From: Rhodococcus sp. P-2
GTDB taxonomy: Bacteria > Actinomycetota > Actinomycetes > Mycobacteriales > Mycobacteriaceae
Assembly (NCBI RefSeq): GCF_016598535.1
Contig: NZ_CP066779.1
Span: 4,958,053-5,022,052, forward strand
Reading direction: 5' to 3'
DNA: 64,000 bases
Shown here: positions 17,669 to 25,977 of the stretch, one piece after another
Layout of the letters: every line of letters starts with the position of its first letter
Numbering within the stretch: the stretch's first letter is position 1
Position numbers and translations under genes: made by a program
The notes under the pieces: generated by a model
The model's database searches: none
What the model was told of the DNA's origin: nothing
Seen by the model: only the letters and a program-made list of their open reading frames with translations

Positions 17669-18724
17669 ATGGCCACACGTGCGCAGCGTTCGAGTCGACC
17701 GACGATGGCCGACGTCGCCAAGGCCGCAGGGGTGTCGGTGATGTCGGTGTCGTACTCCTTCGCACAGCCCGAGCGCGTGTCGGAATCAACGCGGGCCAAG
17801 GTGTTCGCGGCTGCTGAAGAACTCGAGTACGCGGGCCCCAACCGGGCGGCGCAGTCCTTGCGAAGCGGGAAATTCAACAACATTGCGGTCGTCTTCAGCG
17901 AGAAGCTGACTTACGCCTTCGAAGACGCAGTAGCCCGGCGGTTTCTCTCGGGAGTGGCCGAAGCGTGCCTGGATGCGAACGCCGGGTTGATGATGCTGCC
18001 GAACTCGGGGAAACCTGGAGACGTCGACAGAGTTCGCGACGCAGCAGTAGACGGCTTTGTCGTCTGGACCACCGTCTTCGACGATCCCATCCTCGAAGCG
18101 ATCGTCGGCACCGGAAAACCCGCATGCATCCAGGGTGGGCCCCTGCACGAGGGTGTGGATCTCGTCGGGATGGACGATGTTGCCGGCGCCGTTGCGATCG
18201 CGGCGGTCGGGTTGTCGGAGGCGCAGCGGCCTGTGGTGATCAGCCTTCCGTGGGATCGTGAGCGTCGGTCCGAGATTCGGATGGACGTGGATCCAGGTGA
18301 AGCGTTGTTTCCGGTGTCCCGCCATCGGCTCGAGGGCTACGAACGCGGCGTCCGCAACGCCGGCCTCGAGTGGTCCTCGGTGCGGGTGGGGGTCGTCACC
18401 GTCAACGAGCGGAGCGAAGGGTCTCGGATGGCTCGGTCCTTGCTCGACGTTCCGGTGAGCCGAAGGCCCGATGTCATCCTGGCGATGAGCGACGAACTGG
18501 CTCTGGGGGCTCTGGACGCGATCCGTGAACTCGGCCTCGCGCTGCCCGACGATGTCGCAGTCGTCGGATGGGACGACACAACAGCTGCATCGGACGCCGG
18601 CTTGACCACAGTTCGCCAGTCCCTCTTCGATCAGGGACGTAACGCAGCTCGCGTGGTTCTCGGGCTGGACGATGCGGTCGAGCCGGTCGAATGGTCGGTG
18701 CGTCGGCGAACTTCGACACGATGA
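17669..18724 (+). CDS. LacI-family transcriptional regulator
   Basis: A 351-residue repressor. The N-terminal LacI helix-turn-helix (RPTMADVAKAAGVSVMSVSYSFAQPERVSESTRAKV, about residues 10-45, with hinge) is followed by a periplasmic-binding-protein-like sensor domain with typical IAVVFSEK, VDGFVVWTT and RPDVILAMSDELALGALDAIRELGLALPDDVAVVGWDDT. ATG 17669 is preferred; other Met codons lie just upstream. Its likely target, the divergent MFS gene, is truncated. The downstream gene overlaps its stop (ATGA at 18721). Confidence 0.9.
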   Translation: MATRAQRSSRPTMADVAKAAGVSVMSVSYSFAQPERVSESTRAKVFAAAEELEYAGPNRAAQSLRSGKFNNIAVVFSEKLTYAFEDAVARRFLSGVAEACLDANAGLMMLPNSGKPGDVDRVRDAAVDGFVVWTTVFDDPILEAIVGTGKPACIQGGPLHEGVDLVGMDDVAGAVAIAAVGLSEAQRPVVISLPWDRERRSEIRMDVDPGEALFPVSRHRLEGYERGVRNAGLEWSSVRVGVVTVNERSEGSRMARSLLDVPVSRRPDVILAMSDELALGALDAIRELGLALPDDVAVVGWDDTTAASDAGLTTVRQSLFDQGRNAARVVLGLDDAVEPVEWSVRRRTSTR

Positions 18725-19176
18725 TCACGCCGGTAGTGGTCGACGCTCTGCGTCTTCGGTGGTTTGTTCCTCCCGAAGTGGGGGAGACCGTCCGGTGGGG
18801 ACTCTTGTGGAATGTCGACAGCCCGCGCAGATGGGCGGTCGCCGAAGCCGCGGGCGCTTTGCAACTATGTGCCGGAACTCCTCGTGACGGCACAAACGCC
18901 CGTCAGGCGTGGACCGATTTCGACGAGAATGCCTCCACCACCGGAGTGGTTCGCCGTCTTCGGCTCATGTCGTTGGAGTCCGACATGCTGCCCGACCCGA
19001 AGTTTCCGCACGGCCCGAACTGGGGTTGGGCTACGAGGCAATTCGTGCCCGGGTCCGAGCGGTTCTACGAGTTGGCCCGTGCGCCTCGCGCGTTGCGCTC
19101 GTATCAGCTGACCGATCGTGAATGGGGGCCGCGGCGCGAGGACTTCTTGCTCGTCGACCTCGAGACGGCTTCTTGA
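18721..19176 (+). CDS. Hypothetical protein translationally coupled to LacI regulator
   Basis: A 151-residue product, family not recognised. It is soluble, rich in Trp, Arg and Pro, with WNVDSPRRWAVAEAAGALQLC and FVPGSERFYELARAPRALRSYQL but no known motif or membrane segment. The ATG at 18721 overlaps the lacI stop, implying a joint function with the regulator. Codon use is normal for the window. It could be a small binding or enzyme protein for the LacI ligand; that is only context. Confidence 0.65.
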   Translation: MITPVVVDALRLRWFVPPEVGETVRWGLLWNVDSPRRWAVAEAAGALQLCAGTPRDGTNARQAWTDFDENASTTGVVRRLRLMSLESDMLPDPKFPHGPNWGWATRQFVPGSERFYELARAPRALRSYQLTDREWGPRREDFLLVDLETAS

Positions 19177-19186
19177 TCGCTGGACC

Positions 19187-19260
19187 TGGCACCGTTTTCA
19201 TCCAGTGAGCACAGGCTCCAGCTGACCGGAAACAGTCTCTGCTCGATGAAACCGGTGCCA
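19187..19260. repeat. Long-armed inverted repeat between convergent genes
   Basis: TGGCACCGTTTTCATC (19187-19202) pairs with GATGAAACCGGTGCCA (19245-19260) with one mismatch, around a 42-base loop. It sits between the stops of the hypothetical gene and the araC gene. It may act as a bidirectional terminator, though the loop is unusually large. Confidence 0.5.
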
Positions 19261-19270
19261 GCTGCTGTGG

Positions 19271-20089
19271 CTAGCCCGCTCTGCCGACCACGTTCCGTGC
19301 GTACCTGCCGGGCGGCGCCCCGACGTGTTTCACGAAGTGCCGCGACAAGTGGGATTGATCGTGGAACCCGACGTCGACGGCCACGTCCGCCAATTCGCGC
19401 CCCGCCAGTATTGCGCGTCGTGCCAGATCGATTCGGCGTCCCGTCACGTACTTGTGAGGCGGAAGCCCGAAATGCTTCGCGAAGTTCTTGATCAGATACG
19501 TGGAGTTCCGCTGCAGGATGTTCGACGCTTCGTGCATCGTGATTCCCGTTGTGAGTCGCGCATCGAGCAGGTCTCGCAGTTGATCGGCAACGCGTTCGTC
19601 AACGGTGGGCGTGTGACGGGCTCGGCCTGTGGCCGGTGTGAGGATCTCGTTCAATCTCTCAGCGAGGAACCCCAGGCGACTTTCGGCCTCGAGTGATTCG
19701 CCGTCTGGGCCGAGTGCAGAGTGCAGTTGATCGATGCGGTGGCGCAGCAGAGGGTCTCGAATCTCGGGACTGTCCACTGCCGGGCCTATGAGGGCCTCGC
19801 CGAGAACTGACGTGTCGAGGTAAAGGATTCGTTGACGAAATCCGGCCTCGGTGACCGGAACTCCGTCGTGTGCGATGCCTGGCGGCAACAGAGTCACGAT
19901 CTCGGGTGCTGCGCCATGAGCGCGATGATCGAGGTCGTATGCAATCGTGCCGCGGTCGACGAGCATCAGAGACCACTGATCGTGCGTGTGTTTGGGATAG
20001 GCGTGTCCGACGAAATCGGCATGGAAGACCTCGGTGATTCCCGCGAGGCCCGGTGCCCACGCGGTGATCTGTGCGCCGTGGGGATCCAT
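19271..20089 (-). CDS. AraC-family transcriptional regulator
   Basis: A 272-residue regulator. An N-terminal cupin-like sensor (HADFVGHAYPKHTHDQWSLMLVDRGTIAYDL) is followed by a C-terminal AraC double helix-turn-helix (LRDLLDARLTTGITMHEASNIL through YVTGRRIDLARRAILAGRELADVAVDVGFHDQSHLSRHFVKHVGAPPGRYAR). ATG 20089 is chosen since the upstream in-frame extension looks non-coding and would run over the divergent cupin gene's leader. The gene is divergent from the cupin gene at 20179 and may control it. Confidence 0.9.
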   Translation of the reverse strand: MDPHGAQITAWAPGLAGITEVFHADFVGHAYPKHTHDQWSLMLVDRGTIAYDLDHRAHGAAPEIVTLLPPGIAHDGVPVTEAGFRQRILYLDTSVLGEALIGPAVDSPEIRDPLLRHRIDQLHSALGPDGESLEAESRLGFLAERLNEILTPATGRARHTPTVDERVADQLRDLLDARLTTGITMHEASNILQRNSTYLIKNFAKHFGLPPHKYVTGRRIDLARRAILAGRELADVAVDVGFHDQSHLSRHFVKHVGAPPGRYARNVVGRAG

Positions 20090-20178
20090 GTCAGAAACGT
20101 ACAAGACGCAGCTGCCGCGGGTGACGAAGAGTGGCGGGGTCGTCATCGCGGTGGTGGCGCGCCCGAGGGAGGAACAAC

Positions 20179-20550
20179 ATGAACAGTTCGGCAACAGCGG
20201 TATCGCTTCGCGAGAAGTTCGGTCAGTTCACCGAGCACTGGTCGCCCAAGAAGATTGCGGCGCTCAATGACTACGAGATCAAGATCGTCAAGATCAAAGG
20301 TGAATTCGTCTGGCACTCCCACGCCGACACCGACGAGATGTTCCTGGTGACGAAGGGGCAGATTCGAATCCAACTGCGAAACGGAGATGTTGCACTGGGG
20401 CCCGGTGAACTGTTCGTGGTACCTCGCGGCGTCGAACATTGCCCGATCGCCGAGGAGGAAGCGGAGGTGATGTTGATCGAACCCGTCGGCGTGGTGAATA
20501 CCGGGAACGTGGGAGGTCCGCGAACCGCAGTGCTCGAGGACTTTTCGTAG
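20179..20550 (+). CDS. Cupin-domain protein
   Basis: A 123-residue single-barrel cupin. Motif 1 is VWHSHADTDEMFLVTKGQIRIQL, with His, His and Glu metal ligands in HSHxxxxE spacing. Motif 2 is GPGELFVVPRGVEHCP, with the fourth-ligand His. It belongs to the group often annotated as mannose-6-phosphate isomerase-like; a metal-dependent enzyme or binding role cannot be resolved. The RBS GGAGG lies 9 bases before ATG 20179. Divergent AraC is the likely regulator. The stop is adjacent to the natural-looking end of the HD-domain gene on the other strand. Confidence 0.85.
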   Translation: MNSSATAVSLREKFGQFTEHWSPKKIAALNDYEIKIVKIKGEFVWHSHADTDEMFLVTKGQIRIQLRNGDVALGPGELFVVPRGVEHCPIAEEEAEVMLIEPVGVVNTGNVGGPRTAVLEDFS

Positions 20551-21280
20551 TTACCGGCTCTTCCAGTCCAGGGGATTGGTACGCAACGGCAGGGCCATTC
20601 CCAGATCTCCAGAGCGTCGCCGCGCGAGAGTGCGGACGGAGCTCGACCTCGCGCCGCATCGACTGCGCGAACTCGTCGGTAATTCCTGTTCGGGGGTACT
20701 CCGCGATTGCTGCATCAACAGTTGCTCGCGGAATTTCGGCCGCACGCCGACCGGCAACATCGAAATGCGCTGCGGCGTGCAGGAGATAGGCGTCAGCGCC
20801 CGCGCTGCGGTCGACGGTCAGATCCATGTGCAGACGGATCGCTGCGCCGATTCGCTCTACCGACTTCTCCGAAGTTCCCACTCGGGTCGCGAGTTCTTCC
20901 GCGTCTGCGGCACTGATGTAGGTGAAACACCCATGCTCGGCCGATCCTTCTGCGCCCAGTCCGACATCGTGAAGGGCGCACGCAGTGAAGAGATCTTCGG
21001 GGTTGTACTCGATCGCGTCGATCTGTGCGAAGGTGTCGGCCCAGATCCAGCAGCGGAGACTGTGGTTCAAGACCGCGGGGGAGAGGGTTCCTCTGGCGTG
21101 ATCGAGCGCTTCCCTGCACAGTCTGGTGTCGGGGAGTGGGCATTTGCGCAGGTCGGGCGTGTGAGTGGGGTAGCGGCCGAGCCGCAGTCGAAGCATCGAC
21201 GGGGTACTCATGGCCTGCGCAGCTGCCGCGCGGGCCATGAGTTGCATCTGCTCGAGGGTGGTCAGCTCACCAGGGCGCAT
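20294..21280 (-). CDS. HD-domain protein with probable 3' frameshift
   Basis: The open frame codes 328 residues. The first 220 or so form an HD-domain phosphohydrolase-like protein: LDHARGTLSPAVLNHSLRCWIWA, FTACALHDVGLG (HD pair), AAIRLHMDL, and a tail ELRPHSRAATLWRSG as in cyanamide-hydratase-like HD proteins. After about position 20,610 the frame runs antisense through the whole cupin 3' half and becomes Arg/Ser/Pro-rich. In another frame the family-like ending GDLGMALPLRTNPLDWKSR stops at 20551, just past the cupin stop. The natural gene is therefore probably 20551-21280 with a frameshift here. The substrate is unknown. Confidence 0.7.
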   Translation of the reverse strand: MRPGELTTLEQMQLMARAAAAQAMSTPSMLRLRLGRYPTHTPDLRKCPLPDTRLCREALDHARGTLSPAVLNHSLRCWIWADTFAQIDAIEYNPEDLFTACALHDVGLGAEGSAEHGCFTYISAADAEELATRVGTSEKSVERIGAAIRLHMDLTVDRSAGADAYLLHAAAHFDVAGRRAAEIPRATVDAAIAEYPRTGITDEFAQSMRREVELRPHSRAATLWRSGNGPAVAYQSPGLEEPVTTKSPRALRFADLPRSRYSPRRRVRSTSPPLPPRRSGNVRRREVPRTVHRAPVQHLRFAVGFESAPSSPGTSRRCRRGSARRIHL

Positions 21281-21489
21281 CGAATTCCTGTCTGAGGTAG
21301 GGGACAGCTGAATACGAATCTAGTTGGCGAGGAAAATTCTTCACGCTTGCTCAATATCTGTCGACGACGGAAACACGGTATTATCCGAATATTGGTTGAT
21401 AGCAAGTGGCATCCAACGGCAACACCAAATCAGCAACCTCACCTCTGCACTTCGCACTATCTCGACAAGCAACGACGGTGGGGTTCGGC

Positions 21490-22089
21490 TCAGATGACGC
21501 CGAACCCGACTATTCCCGGAACTTCCGAGGGCTTTATGCGATGAAGCATGACTTTGTTGTTCTCGTTGCCGCCGACGGTCGTCAGAGTGCCGGCGTCATT
21601 GACCAGAACGACGTTGACGTGTTGACCGAATGGGCTCGAGTCGCCGTACAGGATCGTGTCGCCGACCTTGGGTTGGTAGTCCTGACCGTAGGGGACAAAC
21701 GCGTCGACCGACTCGTAATACTCCTGCAGCGTGTACACCCCGGGGATGCGCCACGAGCCTGAGTTGGGGTTCGAGAACGGCGTGCCGATCTGGTTCATCG
21801 ACCAGCTCACGAAATCGGCACACCACGATTCCTCGACACCTTCGGCGTACTTGGTGCCGGGGCTCCCTGACTCCCATTCCTGTTCGAGGACGGTGAGCAG
21901 CGCACTCTGCTGAGCGGTCAGTGCGCTGTGGTCGACAGCCGGGAACGAATCCAGGTTCTCGCCGGCAAGGGCGTCGTCGCTGCGGGCGAACCACCAGAAA
22001 ATGCCGGCGACTGCTACAACCACTACAACGCCGAATACGCCCAGAACGGTGAGAGTGCGTCTGGACGTATTCGGTGCGTGCGACATCAC
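21490..22089 (-). CDS. Membrane-anchored CHAP-domain protein (peptidoglycan amidase-like)
   Basis: A 199-residue protein with one N-terminal membrane segment (LTVLGVFGVVVVVAVAGIFWWFA, about residues 13-35) and an extracytoplasmic CHAP/NlpC-P60-like domain. ESWCADFVSWSMNQIG supplies the catalytic Cys and FGQHVNVVLV the His. It probably cleaves or modifies cell-wall peptides, or is a CHAP-type amidase. The ATG at 22089 or 22086 is the start. It follows the DHA2 exporter by 15 bases on the same strand and may be co-transcribed. The 209-base gap downstream (21281-21489) is AT-richer and shows no gene. Confidence 0.8.
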   Translation of the reverse strand: MMSHAPNTSRRTLTVLGVFGVVVVVAVAGIFWWFARSDDALAGENLDSFPAVDHSALTAQQSALLTVLEQEWESGSPGTKYAEGVEESWCADFVSWSMNQIGTPFSNPNSGSWRIPGVYTLQEYYESVDAFVPYGQDYQPKVGDTILYGDSSPFGQHVNVVLVNDAGTLTTVGGNENNKVMLHRIKPSEVPGIVGFGVI

Positions 22090-22104
22090 GCCACGATAGT
22101 CAAA

Positions 22105-23676
22105 TTACTCGAGCGGGGGCGCTGAGCGGTCGATCGTCGTCGCGAGGGGCTTCTCCTTGACGAAGAGCAACAAGACGACCGCCGCGATGACCAGCGGTAC
22201 GAGATAGAGGAAGATCGGCGCAAGCGCATCGTTGTATGCGCCGACGATGATCTCGCGAACCTGGCTCGGCAACTTCCAGAGAATTCCCGGCGTCAAAGAG
22301 TTCTCGTCCCCACCCGCTGCGCCTCCGTTTGCCGGTAGTCGTTCGGACAGCAAATTGGTCAGGCGCGAGGCGAACAGGCTGCCCACGATAGCGCTGCCCA
22401 GCGAAGCGCCGATCTGACGGAAGAAGTTGTTCGACGCGGTGGCCGTTCCCACTTCGGCCGCAGGGAAGGTGTTCTGCACGATCAGGATCAAGATCTGCAT
22501 GACGAGGCCGAGGCCGATACCCATGAGGGCGATGTAACAACCGAAGACCAGCAGCGAGGTCGACGGCGTCAGACGTGAGAGCAGGACCAGAGCAACGGCG
22601 ACGATGGATGTTCCGACGATGGGGAAGATCTTGTAGCGACCGGTTTTGCTGACCAGCTGACCGGATCCGATGGAGGCGACGAGTAGGCCCGCCATCATCG
22701 GAATCATCATCAGTCCTGCTTCGGTGGCGTTCTTTCCGGTCACCATCTGGATGTAGGTCGGCAGGTAGGCGAGCGCACCGAACATCGCGATTCCGATGAT
22801 CAGACCCGCGACGGTGGTCAACACGAAGTTTCGCTGAGCGAACAGGTGCATCGGAATTACTGGTTCGTCGGCACGCTTCTCGACGAAGACGAACGCCACG
22901 GCGGTCACGATGCAGCCGACGATCAACCCGATGATGACTCCGGAACCCCAGGCGTAAGTGTTTCCGCCCCAGGTGGTGAACAGGATCAGGCACGTCGCTG
23001 CCGTCGCGACCAGGATCATTCCGAGGTAGTCGATGCGAGGCTTGCCGAGATTCGGTTTCCGCAAGTGAAGGAATGCCATCGCACTCGCGATGGCGAGAAG
23101 GCCGAGGGGGATGTTGATCCAGAAAGCCCAACGCCAACCGATGCCTTCGGTGAACCAGCCGCCGAGTAGGGGACCGGCAACCGAAGCCAGGGCGAACACA
23201 CCGCCCATCGCGCCCATGTACCGGCCGCGTTGCCGGGCCGGAACGACGTCGGCGATGATCGCCTGGGACAGCAGGATCAACCCGCCGCCGCCGAGTCCTT
23301 GAACAGCGCGCCCCGCGATGAGTGTGGTCATGTCGTGGGACAGGCCGCCGATCACAGAACCGACGATGAAAATGCTGATGGCGCCGATGAATAGGCCCTT
23401 GCGGCCGATCAGATCACCGAGTTTCCCGTACACCGGCATCATGACGGTCGAGGCGAGGATGTACGCCGTCGTCACCCAGACCATGTGGTTGACGCCGTTC
23501 AATTCACCGACGATGGTGGGCAACGCGGTGCTGAAGATCATCTGATCGAGCGATGCCAGAAGCATGGTGATCATCAACCCGACAAAAACGAGGATGATCG
23601 ACCGTTTGTCTGGCGTGGATTCGGTGTCGGTGCGCGTGTCGTCTGGGCCGACGGTCGCGGCTTCTCGAGTGGACAT
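22105..23676 (-). CDS. DHA2-family MFS multidrug exporter (EmrB/QacA type)
   Basis: A 523-residue proton-driven exporter with about 14 membrane helices. The DHA2 motifs are visible: LDQMIFSTALPTIVGEL in helix 1, then YGKLGDLIGRKGLFIGAI (motif A), and GRAVQGLGGGGL (motif B). ATG 23676 is used; the in-frame extension to 23799 overlaps the tetR gene and is not coding. The tetR gene lies upstream on the same strand with a 32-base gap, so exporter and repressor form one autoregulated unit. Export of hydrophobic drugs or antiseptics is the family role. Confidence 0.92.
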   Translation of the reverse strand: MSTREAATVGPDDTRTDTESTPDKRSIILVFVGLMITMLLASLDQMIFSTALPTIVGELNGVNHMVWVTTAYILASTVMMPVYGKLGDLIGRKGLFIGAISIFIVGSVIGGLSHDMTTLIAGRAVQGLGGGGLILLSQAIIADVVPARQRGRYMGAMGGVFALASVAGPLLGGWFTEGIGWRWAFWINIPLGLLAIASAMAFLHLRKPNLGKPRIDYLGMILVATAATCLILFTTWGGNTYAWGSGVIIGLIVGCIVTAVAFVFVEKRADEPVIPMHLFAQRNFVLTTVAGLIIGIAMFGALAYLPTYIQMVTGKNATEAGLMMIPMMAGLLVASIGSGQLVSKTGRYKIFPIVGTSIVAVALVLLSRLTPSTSLLVFGCYIALMGIGLGLVMQILILIVQNTFPAAEVGTATASNNFFRQIGASLGSAIVGSLFASRLTNLLSERLPANGGAAGGDENSLTPGILWKLPSQVREIIVGAYNDALAPIFLYLVPLVIAAVVLLLFVKEKPLATTIDRSAPPLE

Positions 23677-23708
23677 GGAATTCCTTAGTTGAGTGACAGC
23701 TGGTGAAA

Positions 23709-24350
23709 TCAGTTCGCGGAGCGGAGAATTCGAGCCATCAGAAGTAGTGCAGGATCGAGCAGTTCGGTTCTGGGGCTTGCCCGTTCGCTGTTCTGCCACT
23801 TTCGGAAGACGTAACGCATCGCTGCGCCCGCTGTGATGACCGTCGCGGTGGCCTCGTCTTCCGCGGCGGTGTCTGCCGGAAGTTGTCGATACTCGGGGCG
23901 ACCGCGCAACTCACGCGTCAAGAGCCTGGTGAGTGTGTCCTCCAGATCGTGAAACGTGGCCAGGTGCTGCTGCAAGAGTGTGGGATGCCGTTCGAACAAT
24001 TCGCGGCGGTACGCCAGCAGGTCGGGCCGCTCGTCGACGATCTGCATCGCCTCTTCGAAGACCGCCAGAGCCCCTCGGAGAGGGTCATCGGGGTGCTCGT
24101 TGATCAGCGTGATCATGGTCGTCTCATTCGGTACGACGAGCATGAGTCCACCGATGGCTGCGTCCTTGGTGGGGAAGTAGTTGAAGAACGTGCGGGTCGA
24201 CAGATTGCAGGCTTCGCAGATCTTCTCGACGGTCACTTCGTCGTATCCGAGGTCGAGGACGAGTTCGACCGCGGTGTGCTCGATCAGCTGCCTCGTAGCG
24301 ATTCGCTTTCGTTCGCGCAATCCGAGTGTTTCGGTTCCCATTTCATCCAT
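23709..24350 (-). CDS. TetR-family regulator of the DHA2 exporter
   Basis: A 213-residue TetR repressor with the N-terminal DNA-binding domain RKRIATRQLIEHTAVELVLDLGYDEVTVEKICEACNLSTRTFFNYFPTKDAAI and a helical ligand domain (VFRKWQNSERASPRTELLDPALLLMARIL). The NLSTRTFFNYFPTKD signature is common in actinobacterial TetR proteins that control DHA2 pumps. A perfect dyad lies 2 bases upstream of its ATG, indicating autorepression. Confidence 0.92.
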   Translation of the reverse strand: MDEMGTETLGLRERKRIATRQLIEHTAVELVLDLGYDEVTVEKICEACNLSTRTFFNYFPTKDAAIGGLMLVVPNETTMITLINEHPDDPLRGALAVFEEAMQIVDERPDLLAYRRELFERHPTLLQQHLATFHDLEDTLTRLLTRELRGRPEYRQLPADTAAEDEATATVITAGAAMRYVFRKWQNSERASPRTELLDPALLLMARILRSAN

Positions 24351-24352
24351 AA

Positions 24353-24367
24353 TTGCACAGAGTGCAA
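24353..24367. promoter_or_regulatory. Candidate TetR operator upstream of the DHA2 regulator gene
   Basis: TTGCAC-AGA-GTGCAA is an exact inverted repeat, with an additional half-like AGTGCAAAA at about 24411. It ends 2 bases before the tetR ATG on the minus strand, an ideal place for autorepression of the tetR-exporter unit. It may also reach the promoter of the divergent phnA/yjdM-like gene. Confidence 0.65.
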
Positions 24368-24454
24368 AGTTTCATCGAATACAATATTTGTCCCAAGAAT
24401 GTCCTATGAAGTGCAAAAATGGGGATCCGACACCCGCTGGATAGGATGATCCAC

Positions 24455-24799
24455 GTGGAAGACACCTTGCCTCCTTGTCCTGAATGTGCCGGCGAATACA
24501 CCTACGAAATGGGTGCCTTGATGGTGTGCCCGTCCTGTGCACACGAGTGGGCGCCGGCCGAGGGCGCAGGGGATGCTCTGGGAGTGGTGAAAGATTCGGT
24601 AGGAAACGTCCTTGCGGACGGAGACACTGTGACGGTCGTCAAGACGCTCAAGGTGAAGGGCAGTCCGACCGGTATCAAGTCGGGCACGAAAGTGCGCAAC
24701 ATCCGCCTTGTTCAGGGCGTTGGGGACCACGACATCGACTGCAAGGTCGACGGCATCGGGCCGATGCAATTGAAGTCGAGCGTCGTCAAGAAGGTCTGA
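24455..24799 (+). CDS. PhnA/YjdM-type zinc-ribbon protein
   Basis: About 114 residues. Two CxxC pairs ([26 protein letters not shown]) form the N-terminal zinc ribbon, followed by the SH3-like PhnA domain ([22 protein letters not shown], then [12 protein letters not shown]). The name comes from alkylphosphonate loci, but the family's role is not settled. GTG 24455 is chosen over ATG 24446 because AGGA lies 8 bases before it and because related proteins begin at [10 protein letters not shown]. No phosphonate genes are nearby. Confidence 0.85.
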   Translation: MEDTLPPCPECAGEYTYEMGALMVCPSCAHEWAPAEGAGDALGVVKDSVGNVLADGDTVTVVKTLKVKGSPTGIKSGTKVRNIRLVQGVGDHDIDCKVDGIGPMQLKSSVVKKV

Positions 24800-24888
24800 C
24801 CGGATAGCAATAGAAGTCGGCTCGAGATCCTGTTCAGTTTCGACGGTTCGACAGCCACAATCGAGGAGATTCTCGACCTCTCGAACGA

Positions 24889-25932
24889 ATGGACCGAACT
24901 GTGTCGCACTCGATCTGCCTTGACCCTGCTCCCGATAGCACCGCACTCGATACAGACGAGCAGTGGAGCCTCATCGTCGATGCGCTGACGCGCAGGGGAT
25001 TCCTCGGCGCCGGGCTCGGTGTCGCGGCCGCGACCTTGCTGGCAGCGTGCAGCAGTGACGAAAACGGCGTGGAGTCAGGCAGTCTCGTCACGGTGCAGGA
25101 CGAGACGGGCAGTGTCGAGATTCCTTCGGATCCGCAGCGAATGGTCATCGCCCATGTCAGTGCCATGGCGACGGTGCTCGACCTCGGTGTGCCGCCGGAG
25201 AAGATCGTCGGCGGCTTCTTCGGTCTCGAGGGTGTGAGCGGTGACGCGGTGTTGCGCACGATGCCGGAGGCTGCGAACATCCCGAACCTCGGCACGGCGG
25301 GAACGTGGAACAAAGAAGCTATCATCGGCGCATCGCCCGACCTGATCGTCATGCTTCTGACGGCCGGAAATGCCTATGCCGCAAAATCTTACGACGAACT
25401 CTCAGCGACCGGAGTGCCGGTGTTCGCCGGCTTCAACGGATTCCTCACGTGGGACGAGATGAAGAAACTGGTCACCTCGATGGGCGTCGCGGTCCGGCGC
25501 GAAGAAGCGGCAGCCGAATTGAACGCGAGAACGGAAGAGCGCCTCCTCGCAATCAAGGATCGACTCTCGGCCCTCGGCTCGCTACCGTCGGTGACGCTGC
25601 TGCGTACCGGTGAGAACGGTGTCGTCTACAACCAGGTCGACGCACTTCTCGACGCCCTCGAGTTCCCCGGCGATCGAGCCACGTCGGAGGAGTTCACGCG
25701 CACACTGACCGCGGAGCAACTCGACCAGGTCACCAGCGACGTGATCATCGTGGGCGCCTTCCAGGATCAGCAGGACGTCCGCGCGCAGTTGGCGACGAAC
25801 CCGCTCTGGGAGCGCCTTCCCGCTGTCCGCTCGGGAAACGTCCATTACGTCGACGACAGCCTGTGGGGCTCGGGCTATTCCCCTCGCGCCACCGAGCTGC
25901 GGCTCGACGACATCGAGCGGATCTTCAGCTGA
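24889..25932 (+). CDS. Iron-siderophore-type ABC substrate-binding lipoprotein
   Basis: A 347-residue extracytoplasmic binding protein. The N-terminus has LTRRGFLGAGLGVAAATLLAAC, a twin-arginine-like RR followed by a lipobox (LLAAC). The mature part is a class III (FepB/BtuF) periplasmic-binding fold with ASPDLIVMLLTAG, LNARTEERLLAIKDRLSALG and a long central helix. No permease or ATPase genes are beside it, so it is an orphan binding protein here. The ligand, probably ferric siderophore or a corrinoid-like compound, is inferred from family. Confidence 0.85.
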   Translation: MDRTVSHSICLDPAPDSTALDTDEQWSLIVDALTRRGFLGAGLGVAAATLLAACSSDENGVESGSLVTVQDETGSVEIPSDPQRMVIAHVSAMATVLDLGVPPEKIVGGFFGLEGVSGDAVLRTMPEAANIPNLGTAGTWNKEAIIGASPDLIVMLLTAGNAYAAKSYDELSATGVPVFAGFNGFLTWDEMKKLVTSMGVAVRREEAAAELNARTEERLLAIKDRLSALGSLPSVTLLRTGENGVVYNQVDALLDALEFPGDRATSEEFTRTLTAEQLDQVTSDVIIVGAFQDQQDVRAQLATNPLWERLPAVRSGNVHYVDDSLWGSGYSPRATELRLDDIERIFS

Positions 25933-25977
25933 CTCCGTCGTGTCACCTCGACTTATCGGTGCATTACCTCGAGAATC

